Shown here one piece after another: positions 25,584 to 39,202 of a stretch of 64,000 nucleotides of DNA. Made by a program: the position numbers and the translations under genes. How positions within the stretch are numbered: position 1 is the first letter of the stretch; each line of letters begins with the position of its first letter. A model generated the notes under the pieces. The model ran no database searches. It saw nothing but the letters and a program-made list of their open reading frames with translations, and was not told where the DNA came from. The stretch comes from Hafnia alvei. Its GTDB lineage: Bacteria > Pseudomonadota > Gammaproteobacteria > Enterobacterales > Enterobacteriaceae. The stretch is taken from positions 1,380,012-1,444,011 of the forward strand of contig NZ_CP139992.1 of assembly GCF_034424155.1 (NCBI RefSeq), in the 5' to 3' direction.

Positions 25584-26754
25584 AACTATAGGGAATTCCG
25601 TTTTGGTAAAAAACAGAGTCGTTCTCACACTCTGGCTGCTGATGATGTTGGCGCTCTGGCAAATGCCGCTGCTGACTCAGGCGGCAAACCGCTTGGTGTC
25701 TGGTACTGGTATGCCGCTAAGAGACATTATTCATGGCTTTGCATGGATTCTTATCCTACCGTTTCCTGTCTTGCTCATCCTTTGCTTCTGCCCACAAAAC
25801 CGCCTTGCGCTATGGCTGATTTATCTCGTCAGCGGCGCATTGTTTGCAGGTTTGCTGCTCTTGATTGCATGGCAAGCACACCTGTTAGCCGGTGATGAAG
25901 ATAGCTTGGTGCGCGTTTCTTTAGGCGGCGGATTTTGGTTTATCGGTGCGTTAAGTTTGCTGAGCGGTGCCGACGCCGTTAGCCGTTTAACTCAAAGCAG
26001 CGGGATACGTATTTTGGCAGCGCTGCTGATTTTGGCTCCGATACCGATCTTATTACTCAGCGGTGCGCTGGATACGCTTTCGCTGATGAAAGAATACGCC
26101 AACCGTGACGATGTGTTTAATCAGGCGCTTGGGCAACATCTCACGTTGCTGTTTAGTACGCTCGCGGCGGCAGTGCTCATCGGTGTGCCGCTTGGCATTG
26201 TTGCTGCGCGCTGTGAAAAACTGCGTAAGCCGATGTTTTCGGTGCTCAATATTATTCAGACCATCCCCTCAATTGCGCTATTTGGCTTGTTGATTGCGCC
26301 GCTTGCGGGATTAGCTCAGGCATGGCCATGGTTGGGAACGCTGGGTATTAGCGGAATTGGCGTTGCACCGGCGCTGATCGCCTTGGTGCTGTATGCGCTG
26401 TTGCCGCTGGTACGTAGCGTGGTTGCGGGAATTGAACAGGTTCCGCAGCCGGTGATTGAAGCGGCGCGCGGCGTGGGTATGACGCAAAGCCAAATCCTAC
26501 GTAAGGTTGAATTACCTTTGGCCCTGCCCGTTGTGCTCAGCGGTGTGCGAATTGTGGCGGTTCAAACCGTGGGGATGGCGGTTATCGCCGCGCTGATCGG
26601 CGCGGGAGGATTTGGTGCCATCGTCTTCCAAGGCTTACTCAGCAGCGCGTTGGACCTGGTGTTGCTGGGGGTTATTCCGGTGGTTGTGATGGCGGTGACC
26701 GTAGATACCTTATTTAAATTTTTAGTTTCTCGAATTGAAGCGACGCGACAATGA
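25576..26754 (+). CDS. yehY: Osmoprotectant ABC transporter permease YehY
   Basis: A permease of 392 residues with an N-terminal multi-helix region followed by a BPD transport domain. It contains conserved YehY blocks: LSLMKEYANRDDVF, NIIQTIPSIALFGLLIAPLAG and the EAA loop around EAARGVGMTQSQILRKVELP. GTG at 25576 is chosen because GAGGAGG sits 6-7 nt upstream and it gives an N-terminus close to the first helix; the frame stays open further upstream through the repeat. Its stop overlaps the yehX start by 4 nt. Confidence 0.9.
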   Translation: MGKTIGNSVLVKNRVVLTLWLLMMLALWQMPLLTQAANRLVSGTGMPLRDIIHGFAWILILPFPVLLILCFCPQNRLALWLIYLVSGALFAGLLLLIAWQAHLLAGDEDSLVRVSLGGGFWFIGALSLLSGADAVSRLTQSSGIRILAALLILAPIPILLLSGALDTLSLMKEYANRDDVFNQALGQHLTLLFSTLAAAVLIGVPLGIVAARCEKLRKPMFSVLNIIQTIPSIALFGLLIAPLAGLAQAWPWLGTLGISGIGVAPALIALVLYALLPLVRSVVAGIEQVPQPVIEAARGVGMTQSQILRKVELPLALPVVLSGVRIVAVQTVGMAVIAALIGAGGFGAIVFQGLLSSALDLVLLGVIPVVVMAVTVDTLFKFLVSRIEATRQ

Positions 26755-27686
26755 TTCATTTCAAGCATGTTAATAAATACTTTGCCGGACGTCCGGCGGT
26801 AGAAGACCTCTCTTTGCATATTGCCGAGGGTGAATTTACCGTGCTGATCGGCACCTCTGGCTCGGGGAAATCGACCACGCTGAAAATGATCAATCGCTTA
26901 ATCGATCATGACAGCGGTGAGCTAACCTTCGCCGGACAGGATATCAGTCATTTTAAGCCTGAGGCTTTGCGGCGGCGTATGGGATATGCCATTCAATCTA
27001 TTGGATTATTTCCACATTGGACGGTTGAGCAAAATATTGCCACCGTGCCACAGCTGTTGAAGTGGCCCGCAGCCCGTATTCGCCAGCGCGTGACGGAGCT
27101 GATGAAAATGCTCAGTTTGGATGTGGCCGAGTTTCGCCATCGTTATCCGCATCAGCTTTCAGGGGGGCAGCAGCAGCGCGTGGGGGTGGCGAGAGCTTTG
27201 GCTGCCGATCCTGAAGTTTTACTGATGGATGAGCCTTTTGGCGCGCTCGATCCCGTTACTCGCACCACCTTGCAGCAGGAAATCGCCCGCATTCATACCT
27301 TGCTCGGCCGCACCATTGTTTTGGTGACTCACGATATTGATGAAGCGCTGAGTCTTGCCGACCGTATCGTGCTGATGGATGCCGGAAAAGTGGTTCAGCA
27401 GGGAACGCCGCAGGCGTTGCTGAATCAACCGATAAATGATTTTGTGCGCCAATTCTTTGGGCACAGCGACGTTGGGATCAAGCTGTTGGGATTAGACGTG
27501 GTGGCTTCCCGCGTGCGTCGCGGCGAACTTCTTCACGGTGAACCGATTCGCTGCGATCTTAATTTACGTGATGCGATGTCGGTCTTTATTTACCGTCAGG
27601 TTGACCGTTTACCCGTCATCGATGAAGCAGGGCAGCCGGTTGGCGTGCTCTATTTCGCCGACTTGGTGAAGAAAGCGGAGGCATGA
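26751..27686 (+). CDS. yehX: Osmoprotectant ABC transporter ATPase YehX
   Basis: A 311-residue ATPase. Walker A is GTSGSGKST, the signature is [15 protein letters not shown], Walker B is [13 protein letters not shown] and the switch histidine is in [11 protein letters not shown]-terminal CBS-like segment ([21 protein letters not shown]) follows, typical of ProV/OpuCA-type ATPases and their ionic-strength sensing. It energises uptake by YehY/YehW with OsmF. ATGA overlaps link it to yehY and yehW. Confidence 0.92.
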   Translation: MIHFKHVNKYFAGRPAVEDLSLHIAEGEFTVLIGTSGSGKSTTLKMINRLIDHDSGELTFAGQDISHFKPEALRRRMGYAIQSIGLFPHWTVEQNIATVPQLLKWPAARIRQRVTELMKMLSLDVAEFRHRYPHQLSGGQQQRVGVARALAADPEVLLMDEPFGALDPVTRTTLQQEIARIHTLLGRTIVLVTHDIDEALSLADRIVLMDAGKVVQQGTPQALLNQPINDFVRQFFGHSDVGIKLLGLDVVASRVRRGELLHGEPIRCDLNLRDAMSVFIYRQVDRLPVIDEAGQPVGVLYFADLVKKAEA

Positions 27687-28465
27687 TGCAGGGGAAATAT
27701 CATGCGATAACTCGACGCTGGTACTTCGATCCATTGCTGTGGGGGATCGTGCTGCTTATTGGGCTGAATAGCGGAATGGCGCACATGGGGCGTTTATTTA
27801 GCGCTTTATTTCCTGAGCTTTCACGGCCGGTGTATCAGCAAGACAGTTTTTGGTCGCTCACGCTGGCGCATGTTTCGCTAGTGGCGATTTCCAGTCTGAT
27901 TGCCGTGGTGATTGGCGTGAGTGCAGGGCTATTGGTCACCCATCGCGGCGGACGCGAGTTTCGCTCAATGGTGGAAACTATCACGGCGGTGGGGCAAACA
28001 TTTCCACCTGTGGCGGTGCTAGCGGTGGCGGTACCGCTGATGGGCTTCAGCCCTGAGCCCGCGGTGATTGCCTTGGTGCTGTATGGTTTGTTGCCGATTT
28101 TGCAGGGAACCATTAGCGGGATTGAATCGGTGCCTGCCGCGGTGCGAGAGACTGCCCGAGGGGCCGGAATGAATCCTTGGCAGATCCTGTGGCGAGCGGA
28201 AATTCCGTTAGCCGCGCCGGTGATTTTGGCCGGAGTGCGCACCTCCGTCATTATCAATATCGGCACCGCAGCTATTGCCTCAACGGTTGGGGTAAAAACG
28301 CTAGGTTCGCCTATTATTATTGGGCTAAGTGGTTTTAACACCGCTTACGTCATTCAGGGCGCATTGCTGGTGGCGCTATTGGCGATGATTACCGACGCGG
28401 CGTTTGAGCGCTGGGTAAATTATTTAACACGTTGGCGACAGGTGCCACCGTCGACAGAGGGATGA
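27683..28465 (+). CDS. yehW: Osmoprotectant ABC transporter permease YehW
   Basis: The second permease of the OsmF system, 260 residues with about six helices. The EAA motif is [20 protein letters not shown]. The segments [20 protein letters not shown] and [20 protein letters not shown] match E. coli YehW. The start overlaps the yehX stop (CATGATG), with a second in-frame ATG one codon later. The following PhnD-like gene starts 5 nt after its stop. Confidence 0.9.
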   Translation: MMQGKYHAITRRWYFDPLLWGIVLLIGLNSGMAHMGRLFSALFPELSRPVYQQDSFWSLTLAHVSLVAISSLIAVVIGVSAGLLVTHRGGREFRSMVETITAVGQTFPPVAVLAVAVPLMGFSPEPAVIALVLYGLLPILQGTISGIESVPAAVRETARGAGMNPWQILWRAEIPLAAPVILAGVRTSVIINIGTAAIASTVGVKTLGSPIIIGLSGFNTAYVIQGALLVALLAMITDAAFERWVNYLTRWRQVPPSTEG

Positions 28466-28470
28466 TAAAC

Positions 28471-29262
28471 ATGCGGGTTTCGTTGCCGATGTATGGCATC
28501 AATCGCGATGATGTAGAGCTGCTCTGGCAGGGACTTTCTCGCTGGCTGGCGCAGGAGGGTGAAGAGGATTTGCCGCCTCATTTGTGCTGGCCGGATGATC
28601 TCTATGCACATTGGCAGCAGCCTGATTTATTGCTCAGCCAAACCTGCGGCTATCCGCTTCAGGAAACATTAAGTGCAAAAGTCGACGTCGTGGGGGTGTT
28701 TCGCTATCGCGCGCCGGGATGTGAGGGTAATGATTATCGTAGTTTTTTAGTGGCGAGAAAACAGGACGCCGGTGCCGATATTGGTTCGTTTTTAGGCCGC
28801 AAAGCGGCGTATAACAGCGAGGATTCCCAGTCCGGATACAATGCGTTGCGCTCGGTGATTGCGCCATTGGCGCACCATGGGCGCTTTTTTGCCAGCACGT
28901 TGCAGACCGGATCGCATCGTGCCTCGCTGTTGGCGATTAAACAGGGCGAAGCCGATATTGCCGCTATTGACTGCGTGACGCTGGCGCTGCTGCAAAAAGC
29001 GGAGCCGCAATGCCTGAGTGGTTTGAAAATTATCGGGGAAACGCCACCGGCGCCCGGTTTACCGTTGATTACCGCAGCGGGAAATGAAGCCCGTCTGCTG
29101 CGTTTGCGCCGTGCGCTGAAAAAAATGGTGGAAGATCCGTCAATGGCAGCGGTGCGATCGCGTTTATTGATTAGCGGTTTTAGCCCGATATCCGTGGATG
29201 AATATCAGCGTTGTAGCGATATGAAACTACGGGCAGCCGCGCTAGGCGTGACGCGGCTGTAA
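28471..29262 (+). CDS. PhnD-like substrate-binding protein without signal peptide
   Basis: A 263-residue protein of the PhnD/SsuA-type binding fold: MRVSLPMYGIN at the N-terminus, SQTCGYPLQ, YNSEDSQSGYNALRSVIAPL and GEADIAAIDCVTLALL are typical of phosphate/phosphonate-binding family proteins. No signal peptide is seen, so it would stay in the cytoplasm unless the start lies upstream; the frame does open further upstream but only through the end of yehW. ATG at 28471 is 8 nt after GAGGG. It closes the desaturase-osmF-yehYXW string. Ligand and role are unknown. Confidence 0.72.
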   Translation: MRVSLPMYGINRDDVELLWQGLSRWLAQEGEEDLPPHLCWPDDLYAHWQQPDLLLSQTCGYPLQETLSAKVDVVGVFRYRAPGCEGNDYRSFLVARKQDAGADIGSFLGRKAAYNSEDSQSGYNALRSVIAPLAHHGRFFASTLQTGSHRASLLAIKQGEADIAAIDCVTLALLQKAEPQCLSGLKIIGETPPAPGLPLITAAGNEARLLRLRRALKKMVEDPSMAAVRSRLLISGFSPISVDEYQRCSDMKLRAAALGVTRL

Positions 29263-29276
29263 AGTTTTCGAGGCGC

Positions 29277-29731
29277 TTAGCGTTTTTGCAGCCAGCGATC
29301 GAGCTGGTTGGCAAATTCTTGTCTATCGCGCTGATGCAGCGTCGCTGGGCCGCCGGTTTGTACACCGCTGGCGCGCATGGTATCCATAAAATCACGCATG
29401 TTCAGGCGTTCTTTAATGTTGGCTTCGGTATAAAGCTCACCGCGAGGGTTTAGCGCTACGCCACCTTTTTCCAGCACTTCGGCTGCCAACGGAATATCTG
29501 CGGTGATGACTAAATCACCGGGATTGACGCGACGCACAATTTCGTTATCCGCAACGTCAAAACCTGCTTCGACGCGCAGGCTACGAATAAAGCGCGACGG
29601 TGGAGTGCGGATGGTTTGGTTAGCGACCAAGGTGACAAATATCCCGACGCGATCGGCGGCGCGAAACAGTACCTCTTTGATCACGTTTGGGCAGGCATCG
29701 GCATCGACCCAAATTTGTTTTGCTTCTGACA

Positions 29732-29732
<1 letters not shown>
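29277..29732 (-). CDS. yaiI: UPF0178 family protein YaiI
   Basis: A 151-residue PIN-like protein: [20 protein letters not shown] carries the conserved Asp residues, followed by [19 protein letters not shown] and LNPRGELYT. It matches the E. coli YaiI family; function unknown. Its ATG overlaps the stop of hemF in TAATG, so it is probably co-transcribed with hemF, unlike in E. coli where yaiI lies elsewhere. Confidence 0.92.
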
Positions 29733-30688
<956 letters not shown>

Positions 30689-30769
30689 CTAATGATGCAA
30701 ATAAGTGCGCCAGTATAGCGGAAAACGGGGCTTTCCTGTGGGATTAACTTCCCACGCTATTTGGCCAAA

Positions 30770-31642
30770 TTAACTCGGACGCCGACGCTCGTGGGCATCG
30801 AAATAGTCGAGGTATTTGACGATGCCGTTCGCGATAGCCTGCGAGATCTGCTGGCGGAAGGCCACTGAGGTTAACAACTGTTCTTCCTGATGATTGGTGA
30901 TAAACGAGGTTTCAACCAACACCGAGGGAATCGACGGTGATTTTAAAACCGCAAACGCGGCTTGTTCGGTATGCTGGCTGTGCAGATGATGCACCGGTTT
31001 AATATGGTCTAACAGGTGTCGGCCTAGCGTGAGGCTATTTTTGATGGTGTCGGTTTGCACCAAATCGAACAGCACCTGCTGAAGATAATTATTATCCTCA
31101 TCGGCGTATTTCGCCCCAGCCACTTTGTCGGCATCGTTTTCGCGCTGCGACATATATTTTGCCATCGTGCTGCTCGCGCCGCGGTTGGAGAGGGCAAACA
31201 CCGATGCGCCTGATGCGGTTGGGCTGGTAAATCCATCGGCGTGGATAGAAACGAACAGATCGGCCTGATGCTGATGGGCAATTTCTACCCGCTTATACAG
31301 TGGGATAAAGAAATCATCTTCACGCGTCATTTTCACGTCAATATTGCCGTGTTCGCGCAGGTGATCGCGCACGTAGTGGGCAATCTCTAACACCACATGT
31401 TTCTCTTTGGCTCCTTGATGACCCACAGCCCCTGGATCGATGCCGCCGTGACCCGGATCGAGCATGATGACCTTGCGAGCACCCGGTGCTTTTTTTGCCG
31501 GTTTTGCCGTTAAGGCGGTGCTGCTGGCGGAGGCCGCGTCGATTTTACTTCCCGCCAGCGCCATCGCCGCCAATCCAGACAGGAGGAACTGACGACGGGA
31601 AGTGTATTTAGGCAATAAACGGAAGTGGGAGAAATTCTTCAT
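30770..31642 (-). CDS. amiA: N-acetylmuramoyl-L-alanine amidase AmiA
   Basis: A periplasmic zinc amidase that splits septal peptidoglycan for daughter-cell separation. The N-terminus has a Tat signal (SRRQFLLSGLAAMALAG), as in E. coli AmiA. The Amidase_3 domain starts at VIMLDPGHGGIDPGAVG, with zinc-ligand regions GHGG, the following Glu (KEKHVVLEIA) and SIHADGF, and ends in the Glu-containing VLVETSFITN. Length is 290 residues. Located 120 bp upstream of hemF on the same strand, as in E. coli. Confidence 0.95.
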   Translation of the reverse strand: MKNFSHFRLLPKYTSRRQFLLSGLAAMALAGSKIDAASASSTALTAKPAKKAPGARKVIMLDPGHGGIDPGAVGHQGAKEKHVVLEIAHYVRDHLREHGNIDVKMTREDDFFIPLYKRVEIAHQHQADLFVSIHADGFTSPTASGASVFALSNRGASSTMAKYMSQRENDADKVAGAKYADEDNNYLQQVLFDLVQTDTIKNSLTLGRHLLDHIKPVHHLHSQHTEQAAFAVLKSPSIPSVLVETSFITNHQEEQLLTSVAFRQQISQAIANGIVKYLDYFDAHERRRPS

Positions 31643-31836
31643 GTGATGAATGATTCATTAGCCATTGATAACAAACAGAGGCTGAATAGTAGCGCGTCGC
31701 TACCGCAATGATCGAGTTGAGAACTATTTCGAACTGTTACCTTGTTTGAGGCTGTTCATAGAACGGGACTTTACTGCTTTACAGCGCTGGGTTTGTTATT
31801 CATTTTGATGTTCTATTCGATATTGAAGATGCATAG

Positions 31837-34962
<3,126 letters not shown>

Positions 34963-35053
34963 GCCCATGGAAACAGTAAGATAACTTTTTCGTTGCGTAT
35001 CGAAAGATTCCGGCGATAATTAGGTATTAATACAAATAATTACGGTCAGAACC

Positions 35054-35479
35054 ATGGAAATCCGCGTTTTTAAACAAGCTGATTTTGAAGAAGTTACTAC
35101 GTTGTGGGAGCGCTGCGACCTGCTGCGACCGTGGAACGATCCGGAGACGGATATTGAGCGTAAGCTCAATCACGACGCGGATTTATTTCTCGTCGCGGAA
35201 GTCGGCGGTGAGGTGGTGGGGACCGTCATGGGCGGTTATGACGGCCATCGTGGCACGGCGTATTATCTGGGCGTCCACCCTGATTTTCGCGGCCGTGGCA
35301 TTGCAAATGCGCTGATCAGTCGGCTAGAGAAAAAGCTGATCGCCCGCGGCTGCCCAAAGATTCAAATCTTGGTCAGTGAAGAAAATGATGCGGTCATCGG
35401 CATGTATGAGAAGCTGGACTACGAAACGCAGGACACCTTGTGTCTGAGCAAAAGGCTTATTGAAGATCACGAATACTGA
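35054..35479 (+). CDS. ypeA: GNAT-family acetyltransferase YpeA
   Basis: A 141-residue GNAT protein, the E. coli YpeA length. The acetyl-CoA pocket is [19 protein letters not shown] (Q/RxxGxG/A motif), followed by [24 protein letters not shown]. The substrate is not known. It starts [14 protein letters not shown] with a weak ribosome site. Originally the neighbour of amiA in E. coli; here lacZ lies between them. Confidence 0.93.
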   Translation: MEIRVFKQADFEEVTTLWERCDLLRPWNDPETDIERKLNHDADLFLVAEVGGEVVGTVMGGYDGHRGTAYYLGVHPDFRGRGIANALISRLEKKLIARGCPKIQILVSEENDAVIGMYEKLDYETQDTLCLSKRLIEDHEY

Positions 35480-35559
35480 TCGCGCTTTTATGTTGGGCTC
35501 GTTATTGTGCAAAGCAGGATAACGAGCTGAAACGTCTGGTTTATTTCCTATGAGTGGCT

Positions 35560-36027
35560 ATGCTCCATCGCACCTATTCCCCCGATGATTTTAATACCCA
35601 CGGCATGTTGCGCTTACCGTGGGTATTTTGGCTGGTTTTGATATTACAGGCTAAAACCTGGTTTTTATTTGTGGTGGCGGGCTCGTCGCGCCAGCAAGGT
35701 GCCGATCTGCTGGCGCTGTTTTATCCCGATCGCGGGTTATTTTGGAGCGGAATGCTTGTCGGTCTTCCGGCGGCTTTGGGCTTTTTATTGATCGGTCGCC
35801 GCCATTTATGGAAAGGCCTTTGGAAACGCTGGCGTTGGGTATTAATTCTCACCACGCTGGCACAAATGGGGCTACAGGCCGTACCTTTTTGGACCAACAG
35901 CAATGATGTCACGCTGCTCTCTTTAGTCATTCTGTTGTTGGATTTGCTGGCGGTAGCCTATTTGCTGTTTAACTCCCGTCTGATTGATAGCTTCAAAATT
36001 AGCGAGTCGTTTCACACTGAGACCTAA
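35560..36027 (+). CDS. yfeZ: DUF2919 family membrane protein YfeZ
   Basis: A membrane protein of about 155 residues with four hydrophobic helices (FWLVLILQAKTWFLFVVAG, GMLVGLPAALGFLLIG, WVLILTTLAQMGLQAV, LVILLLDLLAVAYLLF). The opening YSPDDFNTHGMLRLPWVFW matches the DUF2919/YfeZ family; function unknown. An in-frame GTG lies two codons before the ATG chosen at 35560, and neither has a clear ribosome site. Order ypeA-yfeZ-yfeY-yfeX is that of E. coli. Confidence 0.85.
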   Translation: MLHRTYSPDDFNTHGMLRLPWVFWLVLILQAKTWFLFVVAGSSRQQGADLLALFYPDRGLFWSGMLVGLPAALGFLLIGRRHLWKGLWKRWRWVLILTTLAQMGLQAVPFWTNSNDVTLLSLVILLLDLLAVAYLLFNSRLIDSFKISESFHTET

Positions 36028-36068
36028 GTGCGAATGACACGTTAAGGTGAAATTAGGAAAAAGTTTTC

Positions 36069-36096
36069 GGCACTTTTTCCCAGATGTGCACTCCAA
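36069..36096 (+). promoter_or_regulatory. Putative sigma-E promoter of yfeY
   Basis: GGCACTT (36069-36075) and TCCAA (36092-36096) are 16 bp apart, close to the RpoE consensus GGAACTT and TCAAA at this spacing. It lies about 60 bp upstream of yfeY, whose E. coli homologue is a known RpoE-regulated lipoprotein. Confidence 0.5.
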
Positions 36097-36155
36097 CCAG
36101 CCAGATAAACTTTCTCGGGCGTGCTGACCACGACTCGATACCAAGGAGCATTCGC

Positions 36156-36740
36156 ATGAATTTTCGTCCTCTGTTGTTAGTGGTTCCGCTGTTATTAACG
36201 GGCTGCTCTACGATGAGTCATATGTCATGGTCCAGCTTGTCACCGCTAAACTGGTTTGGTAGCTCGGTAGAAGTGAGCGATATGGGTGTTGCCGGTATCA
36301 ATGCCAGTACGCCGCTAAACGAAGCCGCTATCAATAAGGCGCTGGATGATGATTATCGCCTACGTTCTGGTATGGGCACGCGTAACGGAACCGTCACCTC
36401 GTTTTATCAGGCGCTGGACGGTGACACGCTGGTGATGATCATCAGCGGCGATGACAAAGGCACCGTGAAACGCGTTAACGTTGAGAGCGATGCGATTAAA
36501 ACGGCATGGGGCGTAAAAATAGGCACGCCGTTTAGCGATCTCTATGAAAAAGCCTATGGCGTGTGCCAGAAAGGTCAGGGCGATAACGCCAACGACGTTG
36601 AATGCGTAGCGAAAGAGAGCCGCCATGTGAGCTATCTGTTCAGCGGTGAATGGCATGGGCCAGAAGGCTTAATGCCGTCTGACGATACGCTGAAAAACTG
36701 GAAGATTACGCAGATTGTTTGGCACGCCAACGCGATCTAA
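36156..36740 (+). CDS. yfeY: RpoE-regulated lipoprotein YfeY
   Basis: A 194-residue lipoprotein: LLLTGC lipobox with Cys17 and Ser at +2, hence outer-membrane sorting. The mature protein contains NWFGSSVEVSDMGV, DDYRLRSGM, KIGTPFSDLYEKAYG and GPEGLMPSDDTLKNWKITQI, all matching YfeY. ATG at 36156 has AAGGAGC upstream; a longer frame lacks the lipoprotein signal. The putative sigma-E promoter fits known regulation. A terminator follows. Confidence 0.92.
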   Translation: MNFRPLLLVVPLLLTGCSTMSHMSWSSLSPLNWFGSSVEVSDMGVAGINASTPLNEAAINKALDDDYRLRSGMGTRNGTVTSFYQALDGDTLVMIISGDDKGTVKRVNVESDAIKTAWGVKIGTPFSDLYEKAYGVCQKGQGDNANDVECVAKESRHVSYLFSGEWHGPEGLMPSDDTLKNWKITQIVWHANAI

Positions 36741-36773
36741 ATTCTTTCACTCAGCGCGACAGCCTACCTTTTG

Positions 36774-36809
36774 AAGCGCCGATTTGAATGTTTAATTTCG
36801 GCGCTTTTC
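36774..36809 (+). terminator. yfeY terminator
   Basis: AAGCGCCGA (36774-36782) pairs with TCGGCGCTT (36798-36806) around a 15-nt loop, followed by TTCC. The T-tract is short. Confidence 0.65.
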
Positions 36810-36920
36810 CTCACTAAATACCTCTTTTTTGTTCTGAATTCTTGCTTTTTAGCAAGGCAACGCCCTCGGCATAGCGTAAACTACGCGCAATTAAATCGCG
36901 CTTTGAGCGTTACGCCGTTC

Positions 36921-37027
36921 GTTTAAGAGATCGAGATACACGGGTCTACCACACCGCGGGGCGCTCCGGCGGCTTACGCCGCTACGACCCCATCGGTGTG
37001 CTCCCCTAAAATCGAGCTGAAGTGAAC
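36921..37027. repeat. Dispersed palindromic repeat, short copy
   Basis: The block from TCGAGATACACGGG through CACACCGCGGGGC, a GCGGC-TTAC-GCCGC hairpin and CCCCATCGGTGTGC to AAAATCGAGC recurs at 51721-51958 in a longer form. CACACCGCGGGG and CCCCATCGGTGTG are inverted arms, so the unit folds into one long hairpin. The flanks (GTTCGTTTAAG and GAAGTGAACGAT) are also roughly complementary. It fills much of the 337-bp gap between yfeY and yfeX; no gene is seen there. Confidence 0.8.
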
Positions 37028-37077
37028 GATGTTAGCTTTGAGCGCGGCAAATCAGTCAAAAAGGGAGATGAGGTTTA

Positions 37078-37977
37078 ATGTCTCAGCCACAAAGCGGTAT
37101 TTTATTAGAGCATTGTCGTTTTGGTATTTTTATTGAAGCCATGGTGCAAGGCGATCTTGATGCAGTACGTCAGGGATGCAAAGCCTTCGTCAAAAGCTTG
37201 GAAGAACTGCAAGCACAATATCCTCAGGAACGTTTAGGCGCGGTTATCGCTTTCGGTAACGATGTTTGGCGCGATCTTTCCGCAGGCGTTGGTGCGCCAG
37301 ATCTGAAACCTTTTACCCCACTTGGCAAAGGTTTGGCTCCGGCAACGCAGCGTGACCTGCTGATCCACATTCAGTCTTTACGCCATGATATTAACTTCTC
37401 TTTAGCTCAGGCCGCGCTGGCTGCCTTTGGTAACAGCATTCACGTTGAAGAAGAAGTGCACGGTTTCCGCTGGGTTGAAGAGCGCGATTTGAGCGGCTTT
37501 ATTGACGGCACCGAAAACCCGAAAGATGAGCAGCGTCCTATCGTAGGCGTGATCGGCAATGACGACGCCGATGCAGGCGGTAGCTACGTATTTGTGCAGC
37601 GCTGGGAGCACAACCTTAAGCAATGGGGTCGTTTCAGCACTGAGCAACAAGAGCAGATTATCGGTCGTACTAAGCACGACAGCGAAGAGCTTGATCCAGA
37701 ATCACGCCCAGATACCTCACACGTTAGCCGTGTTGACCTGAGCGAAGATGGCAAAGGCCTGAAAATTCTGCGTCAAAGCCTGCCGTATGGCACCGCTAGC
37801 GGCGCACATGGTCTGATGTTTATTGCGTATTGTGGCCGTTTGCACAATATCGAAAAACAGCTGCTAAGCATGTTTGGTGACTTAGACGGCAAGCGCGATC
37901 AGCTATTGCGCTTCAGTAAAGCGGTAACCGGCAGCTACTACTTTGCGCCGTCGTTAGATCGCTTATTGTCACTGTAA
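37078..37977 (+). CDS. yfeX: Dye-decolourising-type haem peroxidase YfeX
   Basis: A 299-residue cytosolic DyP-type peroxidase, the E. coli YfeX length. The DyP signature GFIDGTENP (GxxDG) carries the distal Asp; the proximal haem histidine is in SHVSRVDL; the distal Arg lies in [12 protein letters not shown]. YfeX oxidises porphyrinogens and other electron donors with peroxide; a proposed deferrochelatase role is disputed. The ATG follows AGGTTTA. A hairpin terminator follows 10 nt after the stop. Confidence 0.94.
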   Translation: MSQPQSGILLEHCRFGIFIEAMVQGDLDAVRQGCKAFVKSLEELQAQYPQERLGAVIAFGNDVWRDLSAGVGAPDLKPFTPLGKGLAPATQRDLLIHIQSLRHDINFSLAQAALAAFGNSIHVEEEVHGFRWVEERDLSGFIDGTENPKDEQRPIVGVIGNDDADAGGSYVFVQRWEHNLKQWGRFSTEQQEQIIGRTKHDSEELDPESRPDTSHVSRVDLSEDGKGLKILRQSLPYGTASGAHGLMFIAYCGRLHNIEKQLLSMFGDLDGKRDQLLRFSKAVTGSYYFAPSLDRLLSL

Positions 37978-37986
37978 TTCGCACCT

Positions 37987-38017
37987 AACCGCCTGCTTCT
38001 GCGGGCGGTTATTTCTC
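37987..38017 (+). terminator. yfeX terminator
   Basis: AACCGCCTGC (37987-37996) pairs with GCGGGCGGTT (38001-38010), one G-U pair, tetraloop TTCT, followed by ATTTCTC. T-tract moderate. Confidence 0.65.
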
Positions 38018-38197
38018 TCACATTCACCCTCAATTTCTCCCTCACACCGCCATTCTAAAATGCCTTATAGCATTTGATGCTTTCTGAGTCCCAAACGATA
38101 TATAAAACCGTTACAGGTTAGCCTCCAGTTATAAATACACTAACAGTCATAAAGACGACATGCGTGGTCGTTTTCACAGACTGACTGAAGGTGAACG

Positions 38198-39202
38198 ATG
38201 AAACTGAATAAGCTCAAAGGATGGACGCTGGCGACGTTGCTGATTTCTGGCGGAGCGTCGGCGGCAGAACTGCTGAACAGCTCTTATGACGTTTCTCGCG
38301 AGCTGTTCACCGCACTTAACCCGGCCTTTGAAACCCAATGGCAGAAAGAGGGGAACGCGGCGCTGACCATCAAGCAGTCTCATGCGGGTTCCTCTAAACA
38401 GGCTTTGGCCATCTTGCAGGGGCTGCGTGCGGACGTTGTGACCTACAATCAGGTCACCGACGTGCAGATCCTGCACGATCGCGGCAATCTGATCCCCGCA
38501 GACTGGCAGGCTCGCCTGCCGAATAACAGCTCACCATTCTATTCCACCATGGCGTTTTTAGTGCGTAAGGGAAACCCGAAGCAGATCCATAATTGGAACG
38601 ATCTGGTGCGCAGCGATGTGAAGCTGATCTTCCCTAATCCAAAAACCTCAGGCAACGGGCGTTATACCTATCTTGCCGCATGGGGCGCGGCGAATTTAAG
38701 CGATGGTGGCGATCAGGCCAAAAGCCGCGAGTGGATGAAACGCTTTCTTGGCAACGTAGAAGTGTTTGACACCGGCGGTCGTGGTGCCACGACGACGTTT
38801 GTAGAACGTAATTTGGGCGACGTGCTGATTAGCTTTGAATCAGAAGTGAAAAACATTCAAAAACAGTACGGTGACGCGGGCTATGAGGTGATCGTTCCTC
38901 CGGTGGATATTCTGGCTGAATTCCCCGTTGCGTGGGTAGACAAAAACGTTGAGCGCAACGGCACAGAAAAAGCCGCCAAGGCCTATTTGAACTACCTCTA
39001 TTCGCCGGAGGCACAAAAAATTATCACCAGCTTTAACTACCGCGTGTATGACAAACAGGCGATGGCCGCGGCCAAAGGGCAGTTCCCTGAAACCAAGCTG
39101 TTCCGCGTTGAAGATCAGTTTGGTAGCTGGCCGAAGGTGATGCAAACGCACTTCGCCACCGGCGGTGAGCTTGACCAACTGTTAGCAGAAGGGCACCGGT
39201 AA
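38198..39202 (+). CDS. cysP: Thiosulfate-binding protein CysP
   Basis: Periplasmic binding protein of the sulfate/thiosulfate ABC transporter, 334 residues. Signal peptide ends GGASAAE. Typical CysP/Sbp stretches: [46 protein letters not shown] and [11 protein letters not shown], which line the anion pocket. ATG follows AAGGTGAACG. The 220-bp upstream gap has no gene and should carry the CysB-dependent promoter; I could not define the site. The stop overlaps cysT in TAATG. Confidence 0.96.
   Translation: MKLNKLKGWTLATLLISGGASAAELLNSSYDVSRELFTALNPAFETQWQKEGNAALTIKQSHAGSSKQALAILQGLRADVVTYNQVTDVQILHDRGNLIPADWQARLPNNSSPFYSTMAFLVRKGNPKQIHNWNDLVRSDVKLIFPNPKTSGNGRYTYLAAWGAANLSDGGDQAKSREWMKRFLGNVEVFDTGGRGATTTFVERNLGDVLISFESEVKNIQKQYGDAGYEVIVPPVDILAEFPVAWVDKNVERNGTEKAAKAYLNYLYSPEAQKIITSFNYRVYDKQAMAAAKGQFPETKLFRVEDQFGSWPKVMQTHFATGGELDQLLAEGHR

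Noticed and set aside
27835-28341. 168-codon leftward frame inside yehW
   Set aside because: Antisense shadow of a well-supported permease gene; composition is that of reversed codons.
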